A stretch of 64,000 bases of DNA from Siphonodentalium dalli (Eukaryota > Mollusca > Scaphopoda > Gadilida > Siphonodentaliidae), in contig CP136066.1 in the NCBI GenBank assembly GCA_032622095.1, positions 201,832,978 to 201,896,977 of the forward strand, given 5' to 3'. Shown here piece by piece: positions 34,636-45,886 of this stretch. Under the pieces are notes generated by a model. The model was not told the origin of the DNA and searched no databases. It saw only the letters and a program-made list of their open reading frames with translations. Position 1 is the first letter of the stretch. Each line of letters opens with the position of its first letter. Made by a program: the position numbers and the translations under genes.

Positions 34636-34960
34636 ATGTCCCCGTAGCCGAGGTGGTTAGGTCGTGGATAAGATCAACACAGTCTGGGCTAGACGAGGTT
34701 GGCGCGGGTTCGAACCCCGGCATGGATGAAAATCGGTCCCGATTTTCAAGCTTGATTTGGTTTGAGGGACATCTCAATATACCATTCCGACCGACACAGG
34801 GCCATTTCGATAAGAAATGATAATTTGTTCACGCTCAATGAATTAAGCAAATCAAATATGAAGCAATGAACACTCATACTGAGTCCGTGCCCCGATAACT
34901 CTGACACACACACTCATATATATATACATCGATTTAATTGTAATATAAAGTTAATTTAAT
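34636..34960 (+). mobile_element. tRNA-derived SINE
   Basis: The head contains an RNA polymerase III box A (TAGCCGAGGTGG at about 34646) and box B (GGTTCGAACCC at about 34708) about 60 bp apart. The 5' GTCCCCG and 3' sequence after the box B arm do not make a clean acceptor stem, so this is not a functional tRNA gene. About 230 bp of unrelated body follow, ending in an AT-rich tail near 34960. The boundaries are approximate. Confidence 0.7.
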
Positions 34961-34964
34961 TGAA

Positions 34965-35700
34965 AAAAAAATGGATATATTCTTAAGATTCGTGATATTT
35001 GCCACGAGTAGTAACGAATTTGATCGAAGTGAAAAACATTTATTTGTAGATAGAGTTGCTTCCCAGTGTATGGTTCATGGTAATTATGCAATCGGATCAC
35101 ACGGAAGCATTTGCTGTACATATTTCTGTGGCGGTTTCAGATCATGCCATGAATGGAAATTCCAATAGGTTTTAAATGAACGGGCATACATGTGCATATG
35201 AGTATAAATTATTTATTAAAATATGCACCTATTTCAACATAATAATATACATGTGTTATTACATACACCAGTATAATATATCATGTGACGATATGAGACA
35301 GAATGTAAAAACACGATAAAAGTCAATCCGTCCTAATTTCATGTACGAGTTTTATAAATTTCGCTATAAACTGCGGACGAGTTGTAGATTCGATTTTTAC
35401 TTGATCCAAAACATCCATAAAACATACTTTAATCAATCAGGCGTACGATGAGGTTTCACATAACACAATGCGTTAATTACCTTGGTCTCCGGATATAGAC
35501 AAACCTATATGTTAACATGATAGTTTATTGCCATAGAAATATTATTCACGTATAGAGCAGACAATTAAATAAAACTGCAAATAATTCAAATTGAGAATTA
35601 AATAATAAAAATGTATTTGGAGTTCCAAGTGTTCTTTTCTTGGATAAAACAATGCCTTATAATTATAAATAAGAAAGAAATAATAAATAATCAACCTTAG
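34965..35700. other. No recognisable feature
   Basis: AT-rich sequence without credible exons or repeats matched elsewhere. Confidence 0.4.
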
Positions 35701-35702
35701 AG

Positions 35703-36985
35703 GTTATAATGTGCAGATGGGTGGGTTCCTCGACTCTAATCAAATATTTTTTACCCCCAAGCCATGGAAATAGTAATTTTCGAGCGTTAATTCGGATTAT
35801 GCAAAACGTCACATATAGGTCGCTTATGAACATTTCCCCACCAATGAATAAATTCTTTCTGCACTTTTTTGGCCATCTGCTAATATTTTCTGAACATTAC
35901 TCCAAATGAATAATGGACCGTTCCAATGTATAGTTTTTTATCTGAATGAGAGAGTTCATTTAGTAAAGAAGGGGTTTAAACGTAACGGGCATCATCATTG
36001 CATGTATGGTTGTGTTCCTGAAGTATATAAGATGTAATTGAAGGATTAATAAAGATGTGACCTCCCGAAAGTTTGTCAATTTACTCAATCCATTCCGATT
36101 AGAATTACCTGTATATACAAAGATCGCTGCTATACTTTAAAGGCCCATTTAATTTTCGAGTCGCCGATATTTGTCTTTATAGTGCCTTGATATACGGTTT
36201 AATAACAATTTGTGACATTAAATATGATTAAAATACTAACAGTCATCACAATTTGGAACGTCTGTGTCTCAGAAGGTGCCCATAGAGTTAGAAAAAACTG
36301 AAATCATAGAAACATTTCCCCCGTTTCGCTCCCAGAATGCAACATTATTCAAGCTAATATATAGATTTATTCCATTGTAAATAATAGACTTTGCATTACA
36401 GTCCAGTGAAACTTAAGCACATAAAAAATGTCGGTACCTCAACAAAAACAACATGTTCCCAGTTTATTACACCGGTAAGTTGATAATACAATGTTTTGGA
36501 GCTTCCTCTTCCAAATGATATACAATAAAGCATATTTTTATATAATATGATCTATGGGTTCGAAAATGAACTGGGAATTTTAAAGATGTATTCATGATTC
36601 GAGAATAATTATTACAAAAAGCTACTTTTACTTTTATATTAAGGTATAAAATAACATGTTTGAAACTAAACGTGCTACATGAAAGACGTTATAGTATTTA
36701 TATGTGATTTATTTCCTATCGGTTCGATGTGTTAAAGTGACAACAAAATTAATTTGTTAAATTTTCAAGAACAAAAAGATATTCTATGGTATATATACAG
36801 TTTAGGTCCACTTCATCTGTCATATTTGGTTTCAGTATGTTTTATTGTCGCATAAAATGCTGCACATCGTGCGTATTTTATAACCTAAATCAAAAACAAA
36901 ATACATTTCATAGATAATATTAGTCCGGAACCATAAATACTTCTTTGAAGAGTGGATATTTTATAACCAAGAACGTATAGGATAT
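35703..36985. other. Segmental duplication, copy 2 (first part)
   Basis: 35703-35805 is a fragment of foldback family B (GTGGGTTCCTCGACTCTAAT). 35820-35965 is the right half of the satellite-founder MITE. From there to 36985 the sequence matches 10640-12800 without the MITEs at 11861 and 12047 and without the 10680-11665 block. 36150-36580 is extra here and has no recognised content. Confidence 0.75.
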
Positions 36986-37259
36986 ATGTGACCCGCCATA
37001 TCAAATCCAGTCGTAAGTCGGGATTTTTTTACCCTGTGCCAATGCATTCTCTTGATTGATTGTTTATTTGCAAAGCCAACATTTAAGTTGGAACATAGCC
37101 AAACATATATACATATATACAAACAAACAATTTATACAAACAATTTATACGTTAACAATTATCATATCATACTTCCGTAACAAATTCACCATAATATAAT
37201 GACTATACACAGCACGTATACATACGATTCGTAATTATGCAATTTCCAATTTATGGATG

Positions 37260-37365
37260 TGTCTCATATTATATATATACATATATATATATACATACAT
37301 ACATATACATACACATATATATATATACAGATTGTATACAAACATGCATACACATACATATACAC

Positions 37366-37414
<49 letters not shown>
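37260..37414. repeat. TA/CATA microsatellite
   Basis: Runs of ATACATATAT and (TA)n in the LINE 3' untranslated region; low complexity, yielding artefactual frames of YIYIYI. Confidence 0.9.
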
Positions 37415-37417
<3 letters not shown>

Positions 37418-38496
37418 CATCTGTATATCTAATCACAGGAGCTTGGAATTTGGTCAAAATCCCTCTTTTATTGGCAGAACCACCACCCGGGACCATAGGT
37501 CACGGAAGGAACGAAACACGAATTTGTTGCCACCCATTTTGAACTCAACTGTATTCCTACAAAAAATATATTTTCACTAAAAACTTTTGGTACCTCTTAC
37601 ACCTTAGATGCCAATCTACAACATTCCATAGGTATATTTTTCCAGTTCTTCGAAAACCTCACTTTATTTCGGTAATGTATTGTAAATTCACCAACGAACA
37701 CAAATCTGCGACACCTCCATCATCCGTTGTAGAATCTGAATGACAAATGGCACAAAACCATTTTTCCGGAATAACAAAGTCGGAACGAAATAAAATCGAA
37801 ACCTAATTTAAAGCCCGCGAAATTCAAAAATATTTGAAAGTGCGTGCGGTTTTCGAACTTAGGCGCCAGAAAACTTAAATCAGTTTATGTTTGCGTCATA
37901 CTATGCTCGTTTTTGAAGATCTAATCCTGATGTTTTGTGCATTTTCCTGAAAATTTCTGTATTTTTCTGTGTCTGCTGTTATCATCTCATGAAAATGACG
38001 ACTACCCAAGAAGATATTCTTCATTTGACTGAATGGTAATTTGTACAAATATTTCATATATAATTTATTTCTATTTATGGCACGACCACGTGGTATTGTT
38101 TTTTTCTTCTTGTTTTATGTTCGTTATGTACCGGTAGGCCTATATGTACTACTTGACTTTGTAATGCTACTGGTTGCAATTATTGGTCATAAGGGGACCA
38201 AAATAATAAGTATTGTTAACTGCACCGGTACCAGGATCTATAAATAGTATACGTCACTCCGACACACTCGTGACTCGCGTGTCGTAACGAATCAGCACCA
38301 AAACTCTTAAAGAATGGCTTTATGCATATGATTATATAGCCTGTGCTCATGAATTGGAAATTCAATTTTTAAATTCAAGACAGCTAGCCACCATCGGCAT
38401 TGTTTTTCTCAAAATCAAAAATACCAAAACAATATTAAAAACATTACTTAATGTAACTTTCGCTGATGGGGTCATTGTCACAAGGCTCCGCGATCC

Positions 38497-38605
38497 GATC
38501 ACATTCGTAGCCAGGTTTTTTAATCGATCACAAATGTAGCCAGCTTTTCTATGGCGATCACATTCGTAGCCAGCTTTTCTATGGCGATCACATTCGTAGC
38601 CAGCT
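38497..38605. repeat. 30-bp tandem repeat, four units
   Basis: GATCACATTCGTAGCCAGCT units start near 38497, 38526, 38556 and 38586. They lie inside the 2.6-kb DNA element. Confidence 0.85.
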
Positions 38606-38633
38606 TTTCATATTCAGGCGAGCCCCAATGAAT

Positions 38634-38715
38634 AGTGCTGGGCGATATGACGATATATCGGGTATATCCGGTTTTAATTTTGATATCGTCAATAATATCG
38701 TCTGAAATAAAAATA
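38634..38715. mobile_element. Possible hAT-type terminus fragment
   Basis: AGTGCTGGGCGATATGACGA and following TATCG-rich sequence resemble ends of a widespread animal hAT group, from memory of the family. No partner end found nearby. Confidence 0.35.
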
Positions 38716-40085
38716 TCGTAATACCGTCCCAAGTTATAATATTCTCCATGTAGGTTGAAACCCATCATATGGTCCCAACAAACAGGGAAGTTAGAGCAAG
38801 TATAAATGTATAATAGTCCCAAACTTCCCGGAAATACGCGGTCGAAAAAGTTAAAAAACATCGGAGCACGTGCTTGTCAAGTTGGATATGCTTCGTCGGA
38901 AACATCAAAGCGCTAGCATTAGTTGGCGACGTTGTGAGATGATTGGTATGTCGCGCGAATGCGACTGGCACAATGACCTCCTTTCAAGTTGGTGCAGCTT
39001 GCTCTATCAACCGTAACCGGTTGCTTGGAGGCGGATTACGATGTCAGATTTTTATTGACCAAACTAGCTGATCGTGTCAATGTGTGCAAATTGCGAGTAA
39101 AATTATTTTGTGGACATGTGCCGTACGGATCATGGCATCACTATCACTTCAACGAACGTCAAATTCACAAACTAATTGAACATGTCTATATTTATTTTCC
39201 TCGGCTAAAAAATGCTGACGCAAATTCATTTCGCGTCGGCTTTTGCCTCGGCACTGCCCATTGTCGATGCTAATTCCCAGGGCTGCCGTATACTATGTGC
39301 ATTGAAGTCTCACGGTGCTACCAACTACCAATTACCACTAATAAATAGTCTCACAAATGACCAATTCCTCATGAATAAATAAAATGGAAATTTGAAACCG
39401 AATGTGGTCCTTAATGTGTGGTGTTGAGCGCTATTGTCGAAGGGATATAACTCTAAACAATTATGCGAAAATGCACGTGGGCCTTGTTATATGATTATAT
39501 CCCTTTATTTCAAAGTTATTGTTTTCTCTGTCGGCAAACTGTCAGCGGCCATGTTTTTATGCAAATGAGCCCAAAATGATTCGTTCCCATCTAGACGCCA
39601 ATGTTATCATCCATCAAAAAGTTCATGATGATCAGTGCATCGGTACGGTCATGTAATAAACATGTAATCAGCAGCTATGTTCGAAATTATAAACGGTACT
39701 TTCATGCTATCCGTCTCCGGATCATAGTTTTAAAGTTTCCGCATATTTCGGTACCATTTCCGCTACTCAGATTCTACAACGGATGATGGAGGTGTCGCAG
39801 ATTTGTGTTCGTTGGTGAATTTACAATACATTACCGAAATAAAGTGAGGTTTTCGAAGAACTGGAAAAATATACCTATGGAATGTTGTAGATTGGCATCT
39901 AAGGTGTAAGAGGTACCAAAAGTTTTTAGTGAAAATATATTTTTTGTAGGAATACAGTTGAGTTCAAAATGGGTGGCAACAAATTCGTGTTTCGTTCCTT
40001 CCGTGACCTATGGTCCCGGGTGGTGGTTCTGCCAATAAAAGAGGGATTTTGACCAAATTCCAAGCTCCTGTGATCTAATAGTATA

Positions 40086-41212
40086 TTAAGAAATCTTTTT
40101 CAATGCCAATTTAATAAATATGCTCAGTCTTTTCAGAACGCTCATGTTTTCAAGAGAAAGTAGTCCATGGAATTTATTGCGGTTCGGATTATCCCAGTAA
40201 TATTTTGGAATATATAATTCGCGTAAGTTTTTCAGCTCTTGGCATATGATCATAAAATGGTACTCATCACATGGGCTATTGCTGCACAAAACACAGTTTA
40301 AATCATTATTATCTTTTCCTTTCGTCCATCTATTTTTTTCAACTGGCAGTTTATGGTTTGATGTTCGTATTTTCAGTAAGAAGTTAGATAAATGGGCTGG
40401 CAAATATACTAGATATCGATTCATCTTAATCGAGTTCTTTATGTTGCTGTAGAATATAGCTCTGGTAGATGAGGACGACTTCAGACTGTCGAAAAGATTA
40501 CGTTCATAATTTTCAATCAGTTTACTTTTTATGTATCTTAACGCTGTTTTGCTTAGCGATGACTGACTTGACCAAATGTGGTCCATGTTTACTTCGTGAA
40601 GGATCCCTTCCACAAATTTAATCCATTTGATCTTGTCTTGCAATAAGATATCGTCTTCATGTACATACCTCAATAAAAGAAATATGTTCTTTGCTAGTTC
40701 TGACCCATCATGACTCACTAGCTTTGACCAATACGATAGTGCTCTATATTTTATTTCTATTAATATCGGATGCCTTCCAAGTTCTGCATATACCATATAA
40801 TTAGGTGTACTCGATTTCATTGAAGTTATTATTTTACAAAACTTAAGGTGGAGCGTCTCTAGGGCCTGTATTCTTTCGAAACACCAGACCTCACTTCCGT
40901 ATAGCATAATTGGCAGAATCATACAATCAAATAGTTTCAGCGAAATATCGATAGGTAACTTGAGTTTGCGAATTTTGTTCAATAAACCATACATTGCCTT
41001 TGTCGCAGTATTTGTGGTACTCTTTATAGACTGACAAAATCTCCCATTGTAAAAAAATTGAATCCCAAGGTATTTTAATTCTTTTACAATTTGTATTTCC
41101 TGCCCTCTGTATGTGAACATAGGAAATTTTCTTGGTAACTTTTTCGCGAAGATGATTGTTTTGGTCTTATTAATGTTCACTTCAAGTTTCCAAGCTTCAG
41201 CGTAATCTGCGA
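40086..41212 (-). pseudogene. LINE reverse transcriptase C-terminal part, zinc knuckle
   Basis: The frame is open from the truncation point (DYAEAWKLEVNINKTK) to a stop at 40086-40088, about 375 residues, without internal breaks. It corresponds to the segment after the catalytic YADD box. Motifs: VKELKYLGIQF, the ILPIMLYGSEVW thumb motif, and a C-terminal zinc knuckle CVLCSNSPCDEYHFMIIC. The catalytic palm is missing, so it cannot be active. The known role is target-primed reverse transcription. It is in the same broad clade as the LINE at 53.3-54.8 kb but clearly another family. The lack of stops suggests a fairly young insertion. Confidence 0.9.
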
Positions 41213-41794
41213 AGGTCGCCTCGCATATATAAGAGAATGCATTGGGCTAACAATTTTTTACAATTTTAATAATTTTTTCTTGTATTCTTTAACAATTTTT
41301 ATAATTTCACCCATACAGAGCCCCAGACAAAATTGAGCAGACGACACTCTTCTATATGCTTCTATATATGTGTGGGGCTCCCTGCAGGGTAATAGATGTT
41401 TTTTATTTTATGTCCTAAAAATTGTAAGAAACATTTATTTAAAAAAAATGATAAAAAATTGTTAGACCAATGCATTCTCGTATATATGCGAGGCGAACTA
41501 TGGTCGACTCGCATATATAAGAGAATGCATTGGCACAGGGTAAAAAAATCCCGACTTACGACTGGATTTGATATGGCGGGTCACATTTGTATATTGTGTC
41601 CGGTTTTTTTAGAACCACCGCTCAATTTATTTTACTATAAAGTCTATAATATACATATTTTGCTACATATATCCAGACACTCATCTATTTTATATCAAAC
41701 TAGCATAATGTCCCGACTTCGTCCGGGCTGTTTCCCCTCTGCTTTCATCCGGACTTCAGATACCAATTTTCAAATAGCTGGTTTTGAAAACCTC

Positions 41795-42511
41795 CGTGGA
41801 TCTAACATCGAAATCCGTCGAAAGGCTTTTGTTAGACCCACTCTTGAATATACATCACCAGTATGGGATAACATACCAAAATATATGAGCGATTATATCG
41901 AAGATATTCAGTATGAAATGGCACGAATTGTCACTGGGGCCACGAGAAGTACCAGCGATCGCAACTTACTATTAGAAACCGGCTGGGAAACAATTGCGTC
42001 ACGTAGAACAAAACAGAAAATGATACAATTTTTCAAAATGACTAGTAACCAAGCTCCGTCTTATCTATCAAACATGATTCCTCCCGATTCCACTTCATCT
42101 GGTTACAATTTTAGGCATGTTAGTATCCACCCGCCTGGCAGCAACAGAGACATTTACATGAATACTTTTTTTCTGCCTTCGGCTACACGAGCATGGAATA
42201 GTTTATCGAATTCAATAAAATCGTCAAACACACTCGAAGAATTTAAGCGTAAACTAAACATTGACCGTGCGAAAATTGCAAATTTTTATCTTCAGTGTTA
42301 TTCCAGGAAAGCCCAAATATATCATACTCGTATCAGATTAGGTTGCAGCAACCTGAACCGTGACCTTGTTATTAATCACTTGAAAGAATCACCACTGTGT
42401 CAATGCGGTTTTGAAACTGAATCAGCTCACCATTTCTTCTTTCAATGCCCCCTTTACGCCAGAATTAGATCAGAACTTCTAAGTAACTTACCAGTAAGTA
42501 CAAGAAAACCA
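41795..42511 (+). pseudogene. CR1-like LINE, C-terminal fragment
   Basis: The open frame shows the post-RT region typical of CR1/Jockey-like LINEs: SNIEIRRKAFVRPTLEY, SPVWDN, an arginine/lysine-rich RRTKQKMIQFFKM segment, the APSYLSNMIPP phrase, RAWNSL, and a zinc knuckle CQCGFETESAHHFFFQC near the end. The last residues do not continue as the family does: the frame stops at 42512-42514 where unrelated sequence (CATAGTCAGAAATGG...) takes over, so the 3' end is cut. The 5' boundary is also inside the protein. It is a different family from the LINE at 40-41 kb. Confidence 0.85.
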
Positions 42512-42514
42512 TAG

Positions 42515-43009
42515 TCAGAAATGGTAACGCCACCAAGATCATATTATTAGCCATAAATATAAATCATAATATAAAATATATTGGTTACATGAATGGACCG
42601 CCTCAGAATTCCGTTAAGACAAGTAATTCTTCAAATTATTACAATGAACTACGGCTTATAAATTACTGCAGGTTTCTCATTCGCCACACCAGAATGCTTC
42701 TAAATGCGGATCAAAGCTAAGAGTGCATGGCACAGCCATTGTTCATAGACATTTTACAGATAGCGAGAATGATGCATGCTGGGAACGAAAGTATCCACAG
42801 CAAAGCCATGTGCTTACGGCCGCATGCGTTTATTATAGGGGATTTATGGTGGGCCTATAAAACTAATTATAACTTTGTTATCTGTCATAGTTTATGCGTG
42901 AAATTTTAAACATATATACCATGGACATATACCCCTTCCAGAATGTTGAAAAACATTTTCAGTTGCTCATCGTATTTTTATAGACGAAATAGTCCGAAAT
43001 TTCAGAAAA
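42515..43009. repeat. Dispersed repeat pieces
   Basis: 42503-42560 (ATAGTCAGAAATGGTAACGC, then ATCATATT.TTAGCCATA) recurs inverted at 57470-57521. 42570-42650 (CTCAGAATTCCGTTAA) recurs directly at 43830-43900. Probably remains of a non-autonomous element that replaced the LINE 3' end. Confidence 0.55.
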
Positions 43010-43707
43010 ATGCGCTAACTGCTCAATGTATACAAAACGTCTGATAAAAAGAGTTCTATCGGGAATATTCACACCATTTTTTTTCAGAGAACATAGAGTA
43101 AACATAGTCCTATCGGGATATCGTAAAGGAGATTAATTAAAACCCTCAGACTGCCGAAACTGACGACATTAAATTCGCTTTTTCGTGTCCCACGGAAATG
43201 AAACTTGTCTGTCCATTGATCACGTTATTTATTTGACATAGTATTTTTTTTCTGTTGTATTTGAACACTTGTTGCACGTGCAGGCTGCACGATTATAATA
43301 ACTTCAACCGATAAGCGCCGACTGATACCCGCGCAACAGTTTGTCTCAAATAAATTGCTATCAAAACGCAGGTTTATGGCCGCGGACATAAGCCGATTAA
43401 GTGTAATGTAATTTATCCATGAACTTGACTGAAAAATTGTGATTCTATCACCATTAGCCACGAAAATGGGACCTCTAAACAGGCAAGTTTGATTTTCGGG
43501 GGACACGAACAAGCGAATTTATTGTCGGCAGTTTCGGCAGTCTGAGGGTTAATTAATCCCGAATTAAACGGAACTACTTTACGATAGTCCGATAGGACTA
43601 TGTTTACTCTATGCATGTTCTCTGAAAAAATAGTGTGAATATTCCAGATAGAACTCTTTTTATCAGACGTTGTGTAACACCTTAAAACATTGAGCAGTTA
43701 TAGCGCA
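43010..43707. mobile_element. Foldback element with inner insertion
   Basis: TGCGCTAACTGCTCAATG at 43010 and its inverse near 43690-43707 begin arms of about 130 bp (TATCGGGATATCGTAAAG; GAACATAGAGTAAACATAGT and their inverted partners). The arms meet at TTAATTAA, into which the element at 43143-43548 is inserted. Confidence 0.8.
43143..43548. mobile_element. piggyBac-like MITE at the palindrome centre
   Basis: Ends CCCTCAGACTGCCGAAACTG and its inverse continue for about 55 bp. TTAA lies at 43549-43552 on the right and at 43137-43140 (two bases off) on the left. 406 bp, no transposase. It splits the foldback at its symmetric centre TTAATTAA. Confidence 0.8.
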
Positions 43708-44310
43708 AACCGAAATGTGTTGTCTTGCAAGATATCCCACCGCTTTAGCTAAATTTACCTTCCTACAATATCCATAAAGAGGATCATATATTATATACCC
43801 ACGGTTTTAATTATTGAATATAAACTATATTGGTTTCGCGAATGACCAACTCAGAATTCCGTTAAAATACCAATAACAACCAGCACCTATAACGAACCGT
43901 TTTACTGGACTTGGCCTACTGGTCGCGTAGTTCCGACTTTTAAATAAACGGAATTTCCAACTCTATAAATAAAAGCCCCACAAGAATACATTCGCCCTGT
44001 CCACCACGCAATATCAAAATCTCAGCAGCTAGATACACCACAGGTGGCGTAATGATAACAACCGATGTTCTATTGTACGGATCTCTCGAACTTCCAAACA
44101 AATTAAATTCCGAAATATTCTTGGCGGTTCAGAAGTTTATTTCAGATAGTGGCCGTTTTTCATAATCACTTAAGGTGCCGCGGCTAGATTTCCATTCCAT
44201 TTGCATGAACCGCTTTTTCTCCTCCGTGGTCGTGACGCATTCGTGCAAGTGATTTCCCCACTGAACGGATGTTTTTTGTGTTATTTTGTATCGAATGTAT
44301 GTTGTGTCAA
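43708..44310. other. Intergenic, repeat fragments
   Basis: 43700-43745 (AACCGAAATGTGTTGTC) recurs at 60790-60825. Otherwise nothing recognised. Confidence 0.4.
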
Positions 44311-44360
<50 letters not shown>

Positions 44361-44394
44361 TCACACTCTCCCCTCTCTCTCTCTCATTCTCTTT
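44311..44394. repeat. (CT)n microsatellite
   Basis: C8 followed by (TC)n with a few interruptions. Both strands give spurious LSLS or ERER frames. Confidence 0.95.
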
Positions 44395-44639
44395 CATTCC
44401 CTTTCTCACCCTTAACTTCCGTATTACAATGTAATATCGTATCTCAATCCTAAATAATATTCCAATCAATCAAATCTATATATCCCGTCTGCTTTACCCC
44501 AAGTGATATTTTTGTCACTTGAGGTAACATTTATTCCACGAGGAGAGGACTTTAAAAAAGCATTTTGCTTGTTGTCCAATCCTCTTCATAAATCTATATA
44601 TTTCTACATGTATATTATGTTTATGTCATATGTTTGATT

Positions 44640-44920
44640 TTTTGAAATAAATATTGTTTACACCAAAGGCGCGATTTGACCCCAAAAGTACCCCTAGGTA
44701 TCAAATGTCGTCTAAATCCGTCCGTCGAAAGGCGCGATTTGACCTTGAATTGACCATTTTTAATGTCAAGGTCAGATTGGGGGTCACGATTTGACCCCGT
44801 CCAAAACACTCCCCGGACAAAAGTATCCTTAGGTATCAAATTTCGTCGAAATCCGTCCAGTAGTTTTCACGGCCATTGGTAACAAACAAACAGACATGCA
44901 GAAATCCCAAAATATTTAGT
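44640..44920. repeat. Dispersed repeat ending in AACAAACAAACAGAC
   Basis: A tandemly doubled GGCGCGATTTGACC phrase, then TCAAATTTCGTCGAAATCCG.CCAG and a short AAAC tail. It resembles 3' ends of non-LTR elements seen in many invertebrates; the family is not determined. Confidence 0.5.
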
Positions 44921-44926
44921 AGATGT

Positions 44927-45366
44927 TTTACTCAATACATTTGTATTTTCAGCGGCTATCGGACTGGAAAACTAGACACCTTTCGCATAATGAACTACGA
45001 CAGATAAAAATTACGAATACCACTATAGTCTAATATGTATAACTTAAGGCCACATGGCGATCATAACTTAAAGACATATAAATCTCATAATCTTCTCCAA
45101 CATTGAGGGACTGAGAAACGATCGCCAACTTATTATTATATGATGTAATTGAGAGTGTTGTTGAAAATCCGAAACCGTAATCGTAACAACGAATTAGGGG
45201 AAAAGACAACGAATAGAAAGATCACACATTCTAGTGATGTAGTACCCTATTCGTAATAATTATTTGCTGGAGTTCATTATGCGGAATGTGTCTACTGTCT
45301 ACAGAGAACACTTGTGGTTCGTACCTTGTTGAACGTTTTAGGCCATTTGAAAACAGAGTGCACCTG
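44927..45366. other. Segmental duplication, copy 2 (last part)
   Basis: 44927-44960 and 45293-45366 match 12905-12945 and 12965-13036 (GTACCTTGTTG, TTTTAGGCCATTTGAAAACA). Between them, 44973-45020 resembles 9365-9420 and 45090-45130 resembles 5490-5530, so the sequence is shuffled. 45367-45498 has no recognised content. Confidence 0.6.
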
Positions 45367-45498
45367 GGCCGGGCCAGTTTCATGAGACAAGGACTTATGA
45401 TGATCTTAAGATGGACTTAATCTAAGATGTAAGTTGGATCTTATGATGTTACTTTTCCGTTTCATGAACGCGTTTCACAAAACAGTCTTAAGTCCATC

Positions 45499-45886
45499 TT
45501 AAAGGTACTCAATCCGATCAGACTTTCCTAAATTACTATTTCTTTGGCTTCGGGGGGGGGGGGGGGTAAACATATTTGATTCGAGTCGAGGAACCCATCC
45601 ATCAAAGCTCAGAGTGATTATATATCGATGTTTGAAGTTTGCTATTTCTATTGTTTGTGGACTAGGTACCACTTGATTTTAGAATTATCCATCTTCATCC
45701 ACACCTTCGTCAGTTTGACCACATGCTTCTGGTCCACAAACAATAGAAATAGCAAACTTCAAACATCGATATCTAATCACTCTGAGCTTTGATGGGTGGG
45801 TTCCTCGACGCGAATCACATATGTTTTACCCCCGACGCAAAAGAAATAGTAATTTAGGAGCGTCTGATCGGATTGAGTACCTTTAA
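45499..45886. mobile_element. Foldback MITE, family B, intact
   Basis: Ends TTAAAGGTACTCAATCCGAT and inverse; arms of about 150 bp (GGGTTCCTCGAC, CTCAGAGTGATTA, ACAATAGAAATAGCAAACTT). Includes a run of 15 G at 45552-45566 where the right arm has CCCCCG. Copies at 6737-7160 (diverged) and 35703-35805 (fragment). Confidence 0.9.

Larger units (their letters stand above)
37434..40072. mobile_element. 2.6-kb DNA element with about 310-bp inverted ends
   Basis: 37434-37741 and 39768-40072 are nearly identical in inverted orientation (CACAGGAGCTTGGAATTTGG at the tips). ATCTAAT flanks both sides (37427-37433 and 40073-40079), a 7-bp target duplication. It lies within the 3' untranslated region of the LINE, just past its stop codon. 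The interior (37742-39767) has no transposase-like frame, so it is non-autonomous. The superfamily is unknown; long ends and a 7-bp duplication narrow it but do not decide. Confidence 0.9.
37054..41212 (-). mobile_element. 5'-truncated LINE, interrupted by a DNA element
   Basis: The 5' end is at about 41212, inside the reverse transcriptase; the coding end is at 40086. After the inserted element (37434-40072) the 3' untranslated region continues through a long TA/CA-rich stretch to AATAAACAATCAATCAAG at 37054. Without the insertion the LINE is about 1.5 kb. Insertion into the hairpin MITE removed about 20 bp of target and left no visible target-site duplication. Confidence 0.8.
36986..41586. 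mobile_element. Palindromic MITE split by a LINE
   Basis: The left piece is 36986-37053 and the right piece is 41213-41586. Ends GTGACCCGCCATATCAAATC and its inverse extend over 60 bp into ACCCTGTGCCAATGCATTCT. The right piece carries one intact hairpin of the GCATTCTCTTATATATGCGA type (41468-41532) and half of the other (41213-41243). The left piece stops at ..CATTCTCTT. The missing 20 bp of the broken hairpin loop side were lost at LINE insertion. This family shares hairpins with the TTAA MITEs but has different ends. Confidence 0.85.

Noticed and set aside
34638..34730. Functional tRNA gene
   Set aside because: Box A and B are present but the acceptor stem does not pair and no proper anticodon arm can be drawn.
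37235..37496. YIYIYI-rich frames
   Set aside because: Translation of a TA/CATA microsatellite.
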